Shown: one piece after another, positions 8,523-16,087 of the stretch
How the letters are laid out: each line of letters opens with the position of its first letter
Numbering within the stretch: position 1 is the stretch's first letter
NCBI GenBank assembly: GCA_900765525.1
Contig: CAAFRY010000115.1
Span: 1 to 16,155 of the forward strand
Reading direction: 5' to 3'
DNA length: 16,155 nt
DNA from: an uncultured Blautia sp.
GTDB taxonomy: Bacteria > Bacillota > Clostridia > Lachnospirales > Lachnospiraceae
Made by a program: the position numbers and the translations under genes
Notes under the pieces: model-generated
Database searches by the model: none
Told to the model about the DNA's origin: nothing
Seen by the model: only the letters and a program-made list of their open reading frames with translations

Positions 8523-9155
8523 ATGAAAAATTTAGTATTAAGAGGAATAGTAGTTGGTCCGGTACAGACCAACTGCTATTTTCTGAAAAACAGAGAAACC
8601 GAAGAAATTATCGTGGTAGACCCGGGAGCAGAGGATGAGAGAATCCGTATGGCTCTGGAACGGCTGGGAGGCCGACCCGCAGCCATTCTCCTTACCCACG
8701 GCCATTATGACCATATATGTGCAGCCAAGGAGCTGAAAGAGCATTACCGGATTCCTATATATGCTCCAAAAGCAGAGGAAGAGCTTTTGCAGAATACTTC
8801 CTGGAACCTGTCTGCTGCCTGGTCTGGCAAGGCGTACAAGGTCCAGGGGGATGTGTGGCTGGAAGACGGGCAGGAAACGGATATTGCCGGATTTCAGGTG
8901 AAGACAATACTCACCCCCGGCCATACTGCAGGTTCTGCCTGTTATTGGCTTCCGGAGGAAGAGGTCTGCTTTTCCGGGGATACGGTTTTTGCAGGCTCCT
9001 GCGGAAGAACAGATTTGCCTACAGGAAGCATGAGCCAGATGAGAGAAAGCCTGGCCAGGATATTAGGGCTGCTTCCGGCAGGAACAGCTATTTTCCCAGG
9101 ACACGGGGAAGAGACAGATGCAGGGTTTGAGAGAAAGCACAATCCTTATCTCTAA
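8523..9155 (+). CDS. Metallo-beta-lactamase-fold hydrolase, glyoxalase II-like (YqgX type)
   Basis: Small cytoplasmic zinc hydrolase of 210 residues. The metal ligands are all present: THGHYDH at 58-64 (H59, H61, D63, H64), H134 in TPGHTAGS, D153 in SGDTVF, and H194 in FPGHGEET. The N-terminus (VGPVQTNCYFL) and the C-terminus (ending NPYL) match the YqgX/GloB-like group, which in Bacillus is linked with thioester hydrolysis and methylglyoxal handling. The substrate here is unknown. GGAG lies 8 bases before the ATG. It sits between rel and hemZ and is probably cotranscribed with them. In several clostridia a D-aminoacyl-tRNA deacylase gene occupies the slot before it; here there is none. Confidence 0.9.
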   Translation: MKNLVLRGIVVGPVQTNCYFLKNRETEEIIVVDPGAEDERIRMALERLGGRPAAILLTHGHYDHICAAKELKEHYRIPIYAPKAEEELLQNTSWNLSAAWSGKAYKVQGDVWLEDGQETDIAGFQVKTILTPGHTAGSACYWLPEEEVCFSGDTVFAGSCGRTDLPTGSMSQMRESLARILGLLPAGTAIFPGHGEETDAGFERKHNPYL

Positions 9156-9195
9156 GCCCTTTACGGAAGAAATTATAATAGAAAGAGATAATCAT

Positions 9196-10659
9196 ATGAT
9201 TGGAATCTCATTTAACGAGGAAGAATTTGAGTACGATGCCTACACCTTGGTGAAGGCTTTTTATCCCAAAGAGGATATTGAGATGTACTGTACCCAAAAG
9301 ACGGAGACCCCCAAGTCTTATGAAAATCTGGTGTCCATATGCTATGGAGAGCAGGTGGTCATCAGCCTGGACTTTCAAGGAAAACATTTGGAAGCCAGTG
9401 CGCCTTATGGGGTACAGGAAGACAGAAAGCTGCGGAAAAACCGGTTAAAACAGGTACTGTACCAGCTGCTGAGAGAAGAAAGCGGACGGAGCCTTCCCTG
9501 GGGAAACCTTACGGGAATTCGTCCTGTAAAGCTGGCTATGGGGCTGCTGGAGGAGGGTATGAGCAATGCCCAGGCCGCAGAGTATATGCGGAAGACCTAT
9601 TTCACCAGCAAGGAAAAAACAGCCCTGGCCATTACCATTGCCAATCGGGAGCGGGAAATCCTGAAGGATATAGATTATGAAAAAGGATATAGTCTGTATG
9701 TGGGCATTCCCTTTTGCCCCAGTATATGTCTGTACTGCTCCTTCAGCTCATCTCCCATGGCCAGATGGAGGGACAAGGTTGAGGAATACCTGGATGCCTT
9801 ATGCAGGGAGTTGGATTTCATTGCAGAATCCATGAAAGAATGGAATTTAGACTCTGTGTATATTGGAGGAGGCACCCCTACCACGCTGGAGCCAGAACAG
9901 CTTCGGCGGCTTTTGGGACATATCCAGGAAAAATTTCCGGTGGAGCAGGCTAAGGAGTATACAGTGGAAGCGGGACGCCCGGACAGTATTACCAGGGAAA
10001 AGCTTCTGGCTATACGGGAGTTTCCTGTTACCAGGATTTCTGTAAATCCCCAGACCATGAACCAAGGTACTTTGGACCTGATAGGCAGGAAGCATACTGT
10101 GGAGGATACACGACACGCCTTCGCTTTGGCGAGGGAATGTGGATTTGATAATATCAATATGGATTTAATCGTAGGACTTCCCGGGGAGCATAAGGAGGAT
10201 GTGAAACGTACGCTGGAAGAAGTGAAGCTTTTAGGCCCTGACAGCCTTACTATTCACTCTCTTGCGGTAAAACGTGCAGCCAGACTGAATATGTTCCGGG
10301 ACCAGTACCAGGAAATGGAGTTTGAAAACAACGAGGAAATCATGGACATGACCATGAAATATGCCTATGAAATGGGAATGGGTCCTTACTATCTGTACCG
10401 GCAGAAAAATATGTGCGGAAATCTGGAAAATGTTGGCTATGCAAAAGTTGACAAAGCCGGAATTTACAATATACTAATGATGGAGGAAAAACAAACCATC
10501 ATGGCTGCAGGAGCAGGAGCTTCCACAAAATTCGTATTCCAGAACGGGGAACGGATTGAGCGGGCAGAAAATGTAAAAGACGTGAGCAATTACATGGCCC
10601 GGGTGGAGGAAATGATGGAGCGCAAGAAGGCTGGGATTAAAACATGGCTGAAAGAATAG
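9196..10659 (+). CDS. hemZ: HemZ, radical SAM coproporphyrinogen III oxidase-like protein
   Basis: Oxygen-independent coproporphyrinogen-oxidase-like radical SAM enzyme of the HemZ branch. I chose the ATG at 9196 (487 residues): MIGISFNEEEFEYDAYTLVKAFYP is where family similarity begins, and AAAGAG lies 8 bases upstream. The frame is open back to an ATG at 9118, but that start would overlap the MBL-fold gene by 38 bases and add 26 residues without family resemblance. An N-terminal THUMP-like/HemZ-specific region is followed by the radical SAM motif CPSICLYC (C174, C178, C181), GGGTP (224-228), TVEAGRPDSI, ISVNPQTM, MDLIVGLPGE, and the HemZ hallmark YYLYRQKNM. A haem role is known for relatives, but the exact reaction is uncertain. 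No other haem genes are present here. Confidence 0.9.
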   Translation: MIGISFNEEEFEYDAYTLVKAFYPKEDIEMYCTQKTETPKSYENLVSICYGEQVVISLDFQGKHLEASAPYGVQEDRKLRKNRLKQVLYQLLREESGRSLPWGNLTGIRPVKLAMGLLEEGMSNAQAAEYMRKTYFTSKEKTALAITIANREREILKDIDYEKGYSLYVGIPFCPSICLYCSFSSSPMARWRDKVEEYLDALCRELDFIAESMKEWNLDSVYIGGGTPTTLEPEQLRRLLGHIQEKFPVEQAKEYTVEAGRPDSITREKLLAIREFPVTRISVNPQTMNQGTLDLIGRKHTVEDTRHAFALARECGFDNINMDLIVGLPGEHKEDVKRTLEEVKLLGPDSLTIHSLAVKRAARLNMFRDQYQEMEFENNEEIMDMTMKYAYEMGMGPYYLYRQKNMCGNLENVGYAKVDKAGIYNILMMEEKQTIMAAGAGASTKFVFQNGERIERAENVKDVSNYMARVEEMMERKKAGIKTWLKE

Positions 10660-11204
10660 GAAAGGTGATTCACTATGACCTGGTAACAGAAATCAACCAT
10701 GGCATTCTGGTGAGCAGCCTGGCTTCAGCAGTAGGAGAGGAGCTGGGACTTCCCAAAGAACAGTGTCATGAGCTGGCGGTTGCCGGGGTTCTTCACGACA
10801 TCGGGAAGCTGAGGCTTTCCGGCTATGTGTCGGGAGAGGAAAATCCACTGGTAGTGGAAGAAATCAAATACGTCCGCAGACATCCCCAGTTAGGCTGCGA
10901 AATACTGAAGAAACGGGGATATTCCCAGTATATTCTGGAGTGTATTTATTATCATCACGAGAATTACGATGGAAGCGGGTACCCGGAAAAATTAAGAGGG
11001 GAAGAGATTCCTCTTGGAAGCCGAATTTTAAGAGTTTGCGATACCTATGGAGCGCTGGTGGAAAAAAGGCCCTACCGGGATGCCTTTGATTCCCAGACGG
11101 CCATCCGTCTTATGATAGACGAGGTGAAAAATTTTGATATGCAGGTGTTTCTGGCTTTTATGCGGGTAGTCCATGAAAAGGACACAACAGAGGAAGAAGT
11201 TTAG
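10644..11204 (+). CDS. Single-domain HD-GYP phosphohydrolase-like protein
   Basis: A 186-residue protein made almost entirely of an HD-GYP domain, the class that degrades cyclic di-GMP or related nucleotides. Visible ligands and motifs are H19, LHDIGKL (50-56) with H51 and D52, H80 in RRHPQLG, HHENYDGSGYP (104-114) containing the HH and GYP signature, and D133 in RVCDTYGAL. No receiver, PAS, GAF or membrane segment is attached, so any sensing must come from expression or a partner. The ATG at 10644 overlaps the hemZ end by 16 bases, suggesting translational coupling, although its Shine-Dalgarno is weak. A GTG at 10665 is an alternative start that keeps the whole domain. The nucleotide substrate is unknown; a generic HD phosphohydrolase is the other possibility. 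Confidence 0.85.
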   Translation: MAERIGKVIHYDLVTEINHGILVSSLASAVGEELGLPKEQCHELAVAGVLHDIGKLRLSGYVSGEENPLVVEEIKYVRRHPQLGCEILKKRGYSQYILECIYYHHENYDGSGYPEKLRGEEIPLGSRILRVCDTYGALVEKRPYRDAFDSQTAIRLMIDEVKNFDMQVFLAFMRVVHEKDTTEEEV

Positions 11205-11286
11205 AAAACGGGAAAATTTCAGAAGATTATAAGATAAAGTGGAAGAATACCGTAAAAAGAAATAGAAAAGAGAGGAGAACAAGACA

Positions 11287-12537
11287 ATGCAGTTAAAGAA
11301 AAAACCAGTGACAGGCATGAAGGATATTCTGCCTCAGGAAATGGAAATCCGTGATTACTTAATCAGTTTAATCAAGGAAACTTATAAACAGTTTGGCTTC
11401 ACTTCTATGGAGGCTCCCTGCGTAGAACACATTGAAAATCTGACCAGTAAGCAGGGGGGAGACAATGAGAAGCTGATTTTCCGTATTTTAAAAAGAGGAG
11501 AAAAATTAAAGCTGGAACAGGCAAAATCCGAGGATGACTTGGTGGACAGCGGTCTGCGCTATGACTTGACTGTACCTCTGTGCCGGTTTTATTCCAATAA
11601 TGCCAATGAGCTTCCACAGCCCTTTAAGGCTCTGCACATCGGAAACGTATTCCGTGCGGACCGTCCCCAGAGAGGCCGTTTCCGTCAGTTTATGCAGTGT
11701 GATATTGACATTTTGGGAGACCCTACTTTCCTGGCGGAGATTGACGTTATCCTGGCTACCTCTACCCTGGTAGGTAAACTGGACTTCGATAAATTTACCA
11801 TCCGTATCAATGACAGAAGAATTTTAAAGGCAATGGCAGCCTACAGCGGCTTCCCGGAAGAATCCTTTACCCAGGTGTTTATCATTCTGGATAAGATGGA
11901 TAAAATTGGCATGGATGGCGTGGCCCAGGAGCTTATAGAGTCCGGCTTTGATAAAGAAGGCGTGGACAAATATCTGGGATTGTTCCAGGCTATGGGCTCT
12001 GGTGTAGAAGGCGTAAAATATTGCAAAGAGCAGCTGGAAGGCTTCCTGGAGCCTAAGGTAGCCGATGATTTGGTTACAGTTATTGAAAGTGTAATGGAGG
12101 CGAAGACCGCTAACTTTGACCTGGTGTTTGACCCCACTTTGGTGCGTGGTATGTCTTATTATACAGGACCTATTTTCGAAATTTCTATTGACGGTTTTGC
12201 CGGAAGCGTAGGCGGCGGCGGACGTTATGACGAGATGATTGGCAAATTCACGGGAACACCTACACCGGCTACTGGCTTTTCCATTGGTTTCGAGCGTATT
12301 GTTATGCTGCTGATGGAGAAGGGCTTTAAGGTGCCTGGAACCAAGGAGAAAAAAGCATATCTTTTGGACAAAAAATTGTCCGGAGAAAAGCTTTTAGAGG
12401 TTATGAAAAAGGCAGCAAGGGAGAGACAGGAAGGCCAGAGCGTGAATATTGTATACGCTAAGAAAAACAAGAAATTCCAGAAGGAACAGCTTACCAATGA
12501 GGGCTATTCCATTATAGAAGAAGTGTACAACGACTAA
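11287..12537 (+). CDS. hisS: Histidyl-tRNA synthetase, eukaryote/archaea-like form
   Basis: Class II synthetase charging tRNA-His. 416 residues. DLTVP is at 93-97, motif 2 FRADRPQRGRFRQF at 122-135, the catalytic-Arg motif LVRGMSYYTG at 285-294, GGGRYD at 310-315, and motif 3 GFSIGFERI at 330-338. RINDRRIL (173-180) and LDKMDKIG (201-208) resemble eukaryotic HisRS rather than the NSLG-type segment of standard bacterial enzymes. After motif 3 only about 60 residues remain for the anticodon-binding domain, shorter than usual. AGGAGA lies 8 bases before the ATG. The 82 bases upstream contain no T-box leader, which many Firmicute synthetase genes have, and no clear promoter. aspS follows after 17 bases, the usual hisS-aspS pair. 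Confidence 0.95.
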   Translation: MQLKKKPVTGMKDILPQEMEIRDYLISLIKETYKQFGFTSMEAPCVEHIENLTSKQGGDNEKLIFRILKRGEKLKLEQAKSEDDLVDSGLRYDLTVPLCRFYSNNANELPQPFKALHIGNVFRADRPQRGRFRQFMQCDIDILGDPTFLAEIDVILATSTLVGKLDFDKFTIRINDRRILKAMAAYSGFPEESFTQVFIILDKMDKIGMDGVAQELIESGFDKEGVDKYLGLFQAMGSGVEGVKYCKEQLEGFLEPKVADDLVTVIESVMEAKTANFDLVFDPTLVRGMSYYTGPIFEISIDGFAGSVGGGGRYDEMIGKFTGTPTPATGFSIGFERIVMLLMEKGFKVPGTKEKKAYLLDKKLSGEKLLEVMKKAARERQEGQSVNIVYAKKNKKFQKEQLTNEGYSIIEEVYND

Positions 12538-12554
12538 AAAGGAGAGTTTATGTC

Positions 12555-14366
12555 ATGGCAGAATCAATGAAGGGGCTGAAGAGAAGCCACAGATGTACGG
12601 AAGTGACAAAGGCAGACATAGGAAGCACCGTAACTCTTATGGGATGGGTGCAGAAAAGCAGAAATAAGGGCGGAATCGTCTTTGTGGATTTAAGAGACCG
12701 CTCCGGTATTATGCAGGTTATATTTGAAAACAGCGATATAGACCAGGAAGGATTTGAGAAAGCCGGAAAGCTGAGAAGTGAGTTTGTCATTGCAGTGACA
12801 GGCCGTGTGGAGGCCCGTTCCGGTGCGGTAAACCAGAATCTGGCTACAGGCGAGATAGAAGTGCGGGCAACCCAGCTCCGTATTCTGTCCGAGGCCGAGA
12901 CACCTCCCTTCCCCATTGAGGAGAACAGCAAGACCAGGGAAGAGGTGCGGCTGAAATACAGGTATCTGGATTTGAGAAGGCCGGATTTACAGAAAAATAT
13001 GATACTGCGTTCCAATGTTTCCACGTTGGTGCGCCAGTTCCTGGCTAAGGAAGGATTTCTGGAAATTGAGACTCCTACCCTGATTAAAAGTACCCCGGAA
13101 GGAGCAAGGGATTATCTGGTGCCCAGCCGGGTTCATCCTGGAAGCTTTTATGCGCTGCCCCAGTCTCCTCAGATTTTCAAGCAGCTTTTGATGTGTTCCG
13201 GATATGACCGGTATTTCCAACTGGCCAGATGCTACAGGGACGAAGATTTGCGTGCAGACCGTCAGCCGGAGTTTACCCAGATAGATATGGAGCTGTCCTT
13301 TGTTGATGTAGATGATGTAATTGATGTAAACGAAAGAATGTTGGCCTTTCTCTTTAAAGAGGTGCTGGGAGTAGAGGTAAGCCTGCCTATCCAGAGAATG
13401 ACCTGGCAGGAGGCTATGGACAGATTTGGTTCCGATAAACCGGATTTGCGTTTTGGCATGGAGCTTACAGATGTTTCTGAGGTAGTGAAGGACTGTGAGT
13501 TTGCAGTATTTAAGGGTGCCCTGGAAAACGGAGGCAGTGTAAGAGGTATCAATGCCAAGGGACAGGGAGCCATGCCCAGAAAGAAAATTGATAAGCTGGT
13601 AGAATTTGCCAGAGGATACGGTGCCAAAGGCCTGGCTTATATTGCCATCGGACAGGATGGGGGAGTGAAATCTTCCTTTGCAAAGTTTATGAAAGAGGAA
13701 GAGATGACTGCTCTTATCCAGGCCATGAAAGGAGAGAATGGGGATTTACTTCTCTTTGCTGCGGATAAGACAAAACTGGTATGGGATGTATTAGGCGCTC
13801 TGCGTCTGGAACTGGCAAAACAGATGGAGCTTTTAGATAAAAATGAATTCCGTTTTGTATGGATTACAGAATTCCCGCTGCTGGAGTACTCTGAAGAGGA
13901 GGACAGATTTGTCGCTATGCACCATCCTTTCACCATGCCAATGGAGGAGGATTTGCAGTATCTGGACTCTCAGCCGGGCCGTGTCCGTGCAAAAGCCTAT
14001 GATATTGTGTTAAACGGAAATGAAATTGGCGGAGGCTCTGTCCGTATTTTCCAAAATGACGTTCAGGAAAAGATGTTTGAGGTGCTGGGCTTCACAAAGG
14101 AAGAAGCTTATAACCGTTTTGGATTCCTTCTGGATGCGTTTAAATATGGTGTGCCCCCTCATGCAGGACTGGCTTACGGCCTGGACCGTCTGGTCATGCT
14201 GATGGCAAAAGAAGACTCTATCCGTGACGTAATTGCCTTCCCCAAGGTGAAAGACGCTTCTTGTCTCATGTCAGAGGCGCCGGATGTGGTGGATGAAAAA
14301 CAGTTGGAAGAGCTGGGAATCGCCATTGTAGCCCAGGAGAAAAAAGAAGAAGACCAGGGAGAGTAA
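12555..14366 (+). CDS. aspS: Aspartyl-tRNA synthetase (bacterial type)
   Basis: Class IIb synthetase charging tRNA-Asp. 603 residues, normal for bacterial AspRS. An N-terminal OB-fold anticodon-binding domain (about 24-110) is followed by the catalytic core, with FLEIETPTL (168-176) in motif 1, motif 2 around FQLARCYRDEDLRADRQPEF (221-240), the bacterial GAD insertion (about 295-430), LNGNEIGGGSVRI (486-498), and motif 3 GLAYGLDRLVMLM (538-550). GGAG lies 10 bases before the ATG at 12555. Whether it is discriminating, or also makes Asp-tRNA-Asn, cannot be decided from this window. It is the last gene of the plus-strand cluster, ending about 50 bases before a strong hairpin. Confidence 0.97.
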   Translation: MAESMKGLKRSHRCTEVTKADIGSTVTLMGWVQKSRNKGGIVFVDLRDRSGIMQVIFENSDIDQEGFEKAGKLRSEFVIAVTGRVEARSGAVNQNLATGEIEVRATQLRILSEAETPPFPIEENSKTREEVRLKYRYLDLRRPDLQKNMILRSNVSTLVRQFLAKEGFLEIETPTLIKSTPEGARDYLVPSRVHPGSFYALPQSPQIFKQLLMCSGYDRYFQLARCYRDEDLRADRQPEFTQIDMELSFVDVDDVIDVNERMLAFLFKEVLGVEVSLPIQRMTWQEAMDRFGSDKPDLRFGMELTDVSEVVKDCEFAVFKGALENGGSVRGINAKGQGAMPRKKIDKLVEFARGYGAKGLAYIAIGQDGGVKSSFAKFMKEEEMTALIQAMKGENGDLLLFAADKTKLVWDVLGALRLELAKQMELLDKNEFRFVWITEFPLLEYSEEEDRFVAMHHPFTMPMEEDLQYLDSQPGRVRAKAYDIVLNGNEIGGGSVRIFQNDVQEKMFEVLGFTKEEAYNRFGFLLDAFKYGVPPHAGLAYGLDRLVMLMAKEDSIRDVIAFPKVKDASCLMSEAPDVVDEKQLEELGIAIVAQEKKEEDQGE

Positions 14367-14416
14367 ATGGCCCCATATCCTGGCGAAGCAAAAAAACAGG
14401 AAAAGAAAAAACAAAT

Positions 14417-14469
14417 AAAATGCCCTCCATGTATAAGAGATAAAAATCTCTGTACATGGAGGGTATTTT
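14417..14469. terminator. Bidirectional terminator between convergent aspS and lipoprotein gene
   Basis: Bases 14417-14433 pair with 14453-14469 over 17 bp with a single G-T wobble; the central 11 bp (CCCTCCATGTA / TACATGGAGGG) are perfect. A second stem of 6 bp (AGAGAT / ATCTCT, 14436-14441 with 14446-14451) closes on an AAAA loop. TATTTT ends the stem on the plus strand. On the minus strand the stem is followed by a long T-rich tract (complement of the A-rich 14387-14420). It lies between two converging genes and can serve both. Confidence 0.9.
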
Positions 14470-14485
14470 GCGTCATAGAAAATTT

Positions 14486-15583
14486 TCAGGCCGCAGAGTT
14501 CACAGCTGCGGTAATATCACCCAGCACCGCTGCAGCTAAAGAGGAATCCATCTGGATTTTCCAATTTATACCATCGTTTACCAGTTCTATGGTGATTTCT
14601 TTAGAAACGGTTTTTTGATTATGTTGAATACAGGACAGCAGCAGCTCCTGCTCCTTTTGACGACGGCCCTGAGCGCCTTCGGACAGAGACTGGGAGGCGT
14701 TTTCCTTCAGCCATTGGGAAAGCTGCTCTTTGTAGGCTTCCAGAATACTTTCAAAATCAACGGTAGTGGCAAGAACCTTTACCGCTGCCTGGGAGTCTTC
14801 TGTTTGCTCCTCCAGGATTTCATAATCAAAGAATTGATGAATTTGACCTGCAAGAGCGGAGGCCAGAGCCTCACCATAAATGCTGTCTTCCTCCCCCAGC
14901 TGGTCCAGGGACAAGTAAATCATTAGCTGGTTTTGGTCAAGGTCCCGGATAGTATCCAGATGGGCAGCTACGATTTCTGAGGGGGAAAGGAGACGGGCAT
15001 CTGTAAGATAAAGGGCAAAGTCACCTGTCAAAAGACTGTCAAGCTCTGGGGTATGAATTACCTGCCAGCTCTCTCCTTCTTTTTCCAGTGAAAGAACCAC
15101 GGTTTCTTCTTTTAAAGAATAGCTGTTGTCTTTCATGACCTTTTTTAGAAGTTCACAGGAATCATGCAAAGAGAATTCGCTGTTTTCAGGGTCTGCCTGC
15201 TGCTGGATATGCTTTTTCAGCACTGCAAGGGAATAATCTTTGGCCAGAGCATGAGCATCTATAAGCTGCAGCTGGGTTTTGGCCTGGGCATGGGTCTCAT
15301 CCTGGATGTCAACTTTCTTTACCTTATAGGTAAAATCCTTATAAAAAAGGGTAAAAATTTCAGCCATTTCTCCGCCTATATCCTGGTAATCCTGGGAAGA
15401 CGGAAGCAGTTTCTGGGTATCAATGCAGTTCGCAATAGTCTGGGTATCTGAGCTTTTTAACTGCTCTAGTTCCTGATATACAGCTTCCTTTATTTCCTTT
15501 TTTTCTTTGGAACAGCCATATAATATCAAGCAGGACATACACAGGATAAGGCCCAGAAGGATTGATTTTTTTCTTCTGTTCAT
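14486..15583 (-). CDS. Predicted lipoprotein of unknown function with two similar halves
   Basis: I do not recognise a named family. The start is the ATG at 15583 (365 residues), because GGAGAAGC lies just before it; a longer frame from 15604 would add 7 residues and contain that site. The N-terminus has MNRRKKS, a hydrophobic stretch (8-22) and a lipobox LYGC with the lipid-carrying Cys at 24, so the protein should be anchored outside the membrane. The rest is acidic, helical and Gln/Glu-rich. Two halves look related: about 35-190 and 205-355 each run from a helical segment (EAVYQELEQLKSSD; AAHLDTIRDLDQNQ) to a beta segment ending with a Trp (ESWQVIHT; GINWKIQM) and a similar last helix. This resembles duplicated NTF2-like lipoprotein domains of clostridia. 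It has its own candidate promoter and the convergent terminator. Confidence 0.85.
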   Translation of the reverse strand: MNRRKKSILLGLILCMSCLILYGCSKEKKEIKEAVYQELEQLKSSDTQTIANCIDTQKLLPSSQDYQDIGGEMAEIFTLFYKDFTYKVKKVDIQDETHAQAKTQLQLIDAHALAKDYSLAVLKKHIQQQADPENSEFSLHDSCELLKKVMKDNSYSLKEETVVLSLEKEGESWQVIHTPELDSLLTGDFALYLTDARLLSPSEIVAAHLDTIRDLDQNQLMIYLSLDQLGEEDSIYGEALASALAGQIHQFFDYEILEEQTEDSQAAVKVLATTVDFESILEAYKEQLSQWLKENASQSLSEGAQGRRQKEQELLLSCIQHNQKTVSKEITIELVNDGINWKIQMDSSLAAAVLGDITAAVNSAA

Positions 15584-15586
15584 AAT

Positions 15587-15594
15587 GCTTCTCC
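15587..15594 (-). promoter_or_regulatory. Ribosome binding site that decides the lipoprotein start
   Basis: On the minus strand GGAGAAGC lies at 15594-15587; 7 bases separate the GGAG core from the ATG at 15583. It falls inside the longer frame from 15604, which supports the shorter protein. Confidence 0.7.
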
Positions 15595-15621
15595 AAATAT
15601 CCATCTTTTTAGTATGCCCCT

Positions 15622-15650
15622 AGTTTAACAGAGATAAGGAGAAGTTGCAA
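15622..15650 (-). promoter_or_regulatory. Candidate sigma-A promoter of the lipoprotein gene
   Basis: On the minus strand TTGCAA (15650-15645) and TAAACT (15627-15622) lie 17 bases apart, and a TG precedes the -10 by one base (extended -10). Each hexamer matches consensus at four of six positions. Transcription would begin near 15615 and give a leader of about 32 bases. A TATACT further upstream (AAATATACTTTAG) lacks a -35 at the right distance. Confidence 0.45.
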
Positions 15651-15710
15651 CTAAAGTATATTTCAGCGTATATCTGCTGATTTTTCTATCCGCTGTCCAT
15701 ACAGAAGATT

Positions 15711-16037
15711 TCATTCCTTAAGTCTCAGATAAAAAGACAGTATGGAAATAAATTCTCCTGTAGTTGGTTTCCTTGTCAGCGGATAACCTGCAATTTTAAT
15801 CAAAAGATTTTTGTTTCCTTCATTCCAGCAAATGGTTATGGCAGTGCGGATAGAGCGCTCCACCTTGGCGCTGGTGGTGTGAAAATGCTTAGCAATGTCG
15901 GGATAAAGCCGTTTTGTTATATAAAGAAGATATTCCTCGTCATGAAGCACTAATTCTAAAGCATAAGAAAGATAGTGATACCCGTGATAGACGGAACAGA
16001 TACCCAGCCGGTGAATTAACGTTTCGATTTTCTTCAT
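15711..16037 (-). CDS. Stand-alone Spo0A C-terminal DNA-binding-domain protein
   Basis: A 108-residue protein that aligns by eye with the DNA-binding (effector) domain of Spo0A over its whole length: IHRLGICSVYHGYHYLSYAL (8-27) matches the [20 protein letters not shown] region, ITKRLYPDIAKHFHTTSAKV (40-59) matches [20 protein letters not shown], and VERSIRTAITICW (59-71), GY and PTTGEFIS (91-98) follow in the same order. The receiver domain with its phosphorylated Asp is absent, so the protein cannot be switched by the phosphorelay in the usual way. The start is firm: AAAGGAG lies 7 bases before the ATG at 16037. The upstream region holds several 0A-box-like sites. Likely a DNA-binding regulator that competes with, or works beside, Spo0A; its targets are unknown. 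No terminator is obvious in the 127 bases after it. Confidence 0.9.
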   Translation of the reverse strand: MKKIETLIHRLGICSVYHGYHYLSYALELVLHDEEYLLYITKRLYPDIAKHFHTTSAKVERSIRTAITICWNEGNKNLLIKIAGYPLTRKPTTGEFISILSFYLRLKE

Positions 16038-16087
16038 AGAAACACTCCTTTCTCAGGCTGCTATCCAGCATACCTCAGAACCAACAA

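Noticed and set aside
9118..9195. Earlier ATG start for hemZ at 9118
   Set aside because: It overlaps the MBL-fold gene by 38 bases and adds residues that are the frame-shifted reading of its conserved C-terminus.
14367..14618. Plus-strand open frame after aspS
   Set aside because: It runs through the terminator hairpin and then antisense to the lipoprotein gene, with no ribosome binding site.
15584..15604. Earlier ATG start for the lipoprotein at 15604
   Set aside because: The ribosome binding site for the ATG at 15583 lies inside this extension, and the signal peptide starts best with MNRRKKS.
15663..15685. Hairpin TCAGCG...TGCTGA followed by TTTTT on the plus strand
   Set aside because: No plus-strand gene ends here, and on the minus strand no T run follows it, so it does not serve the Spo0A-domain gene.
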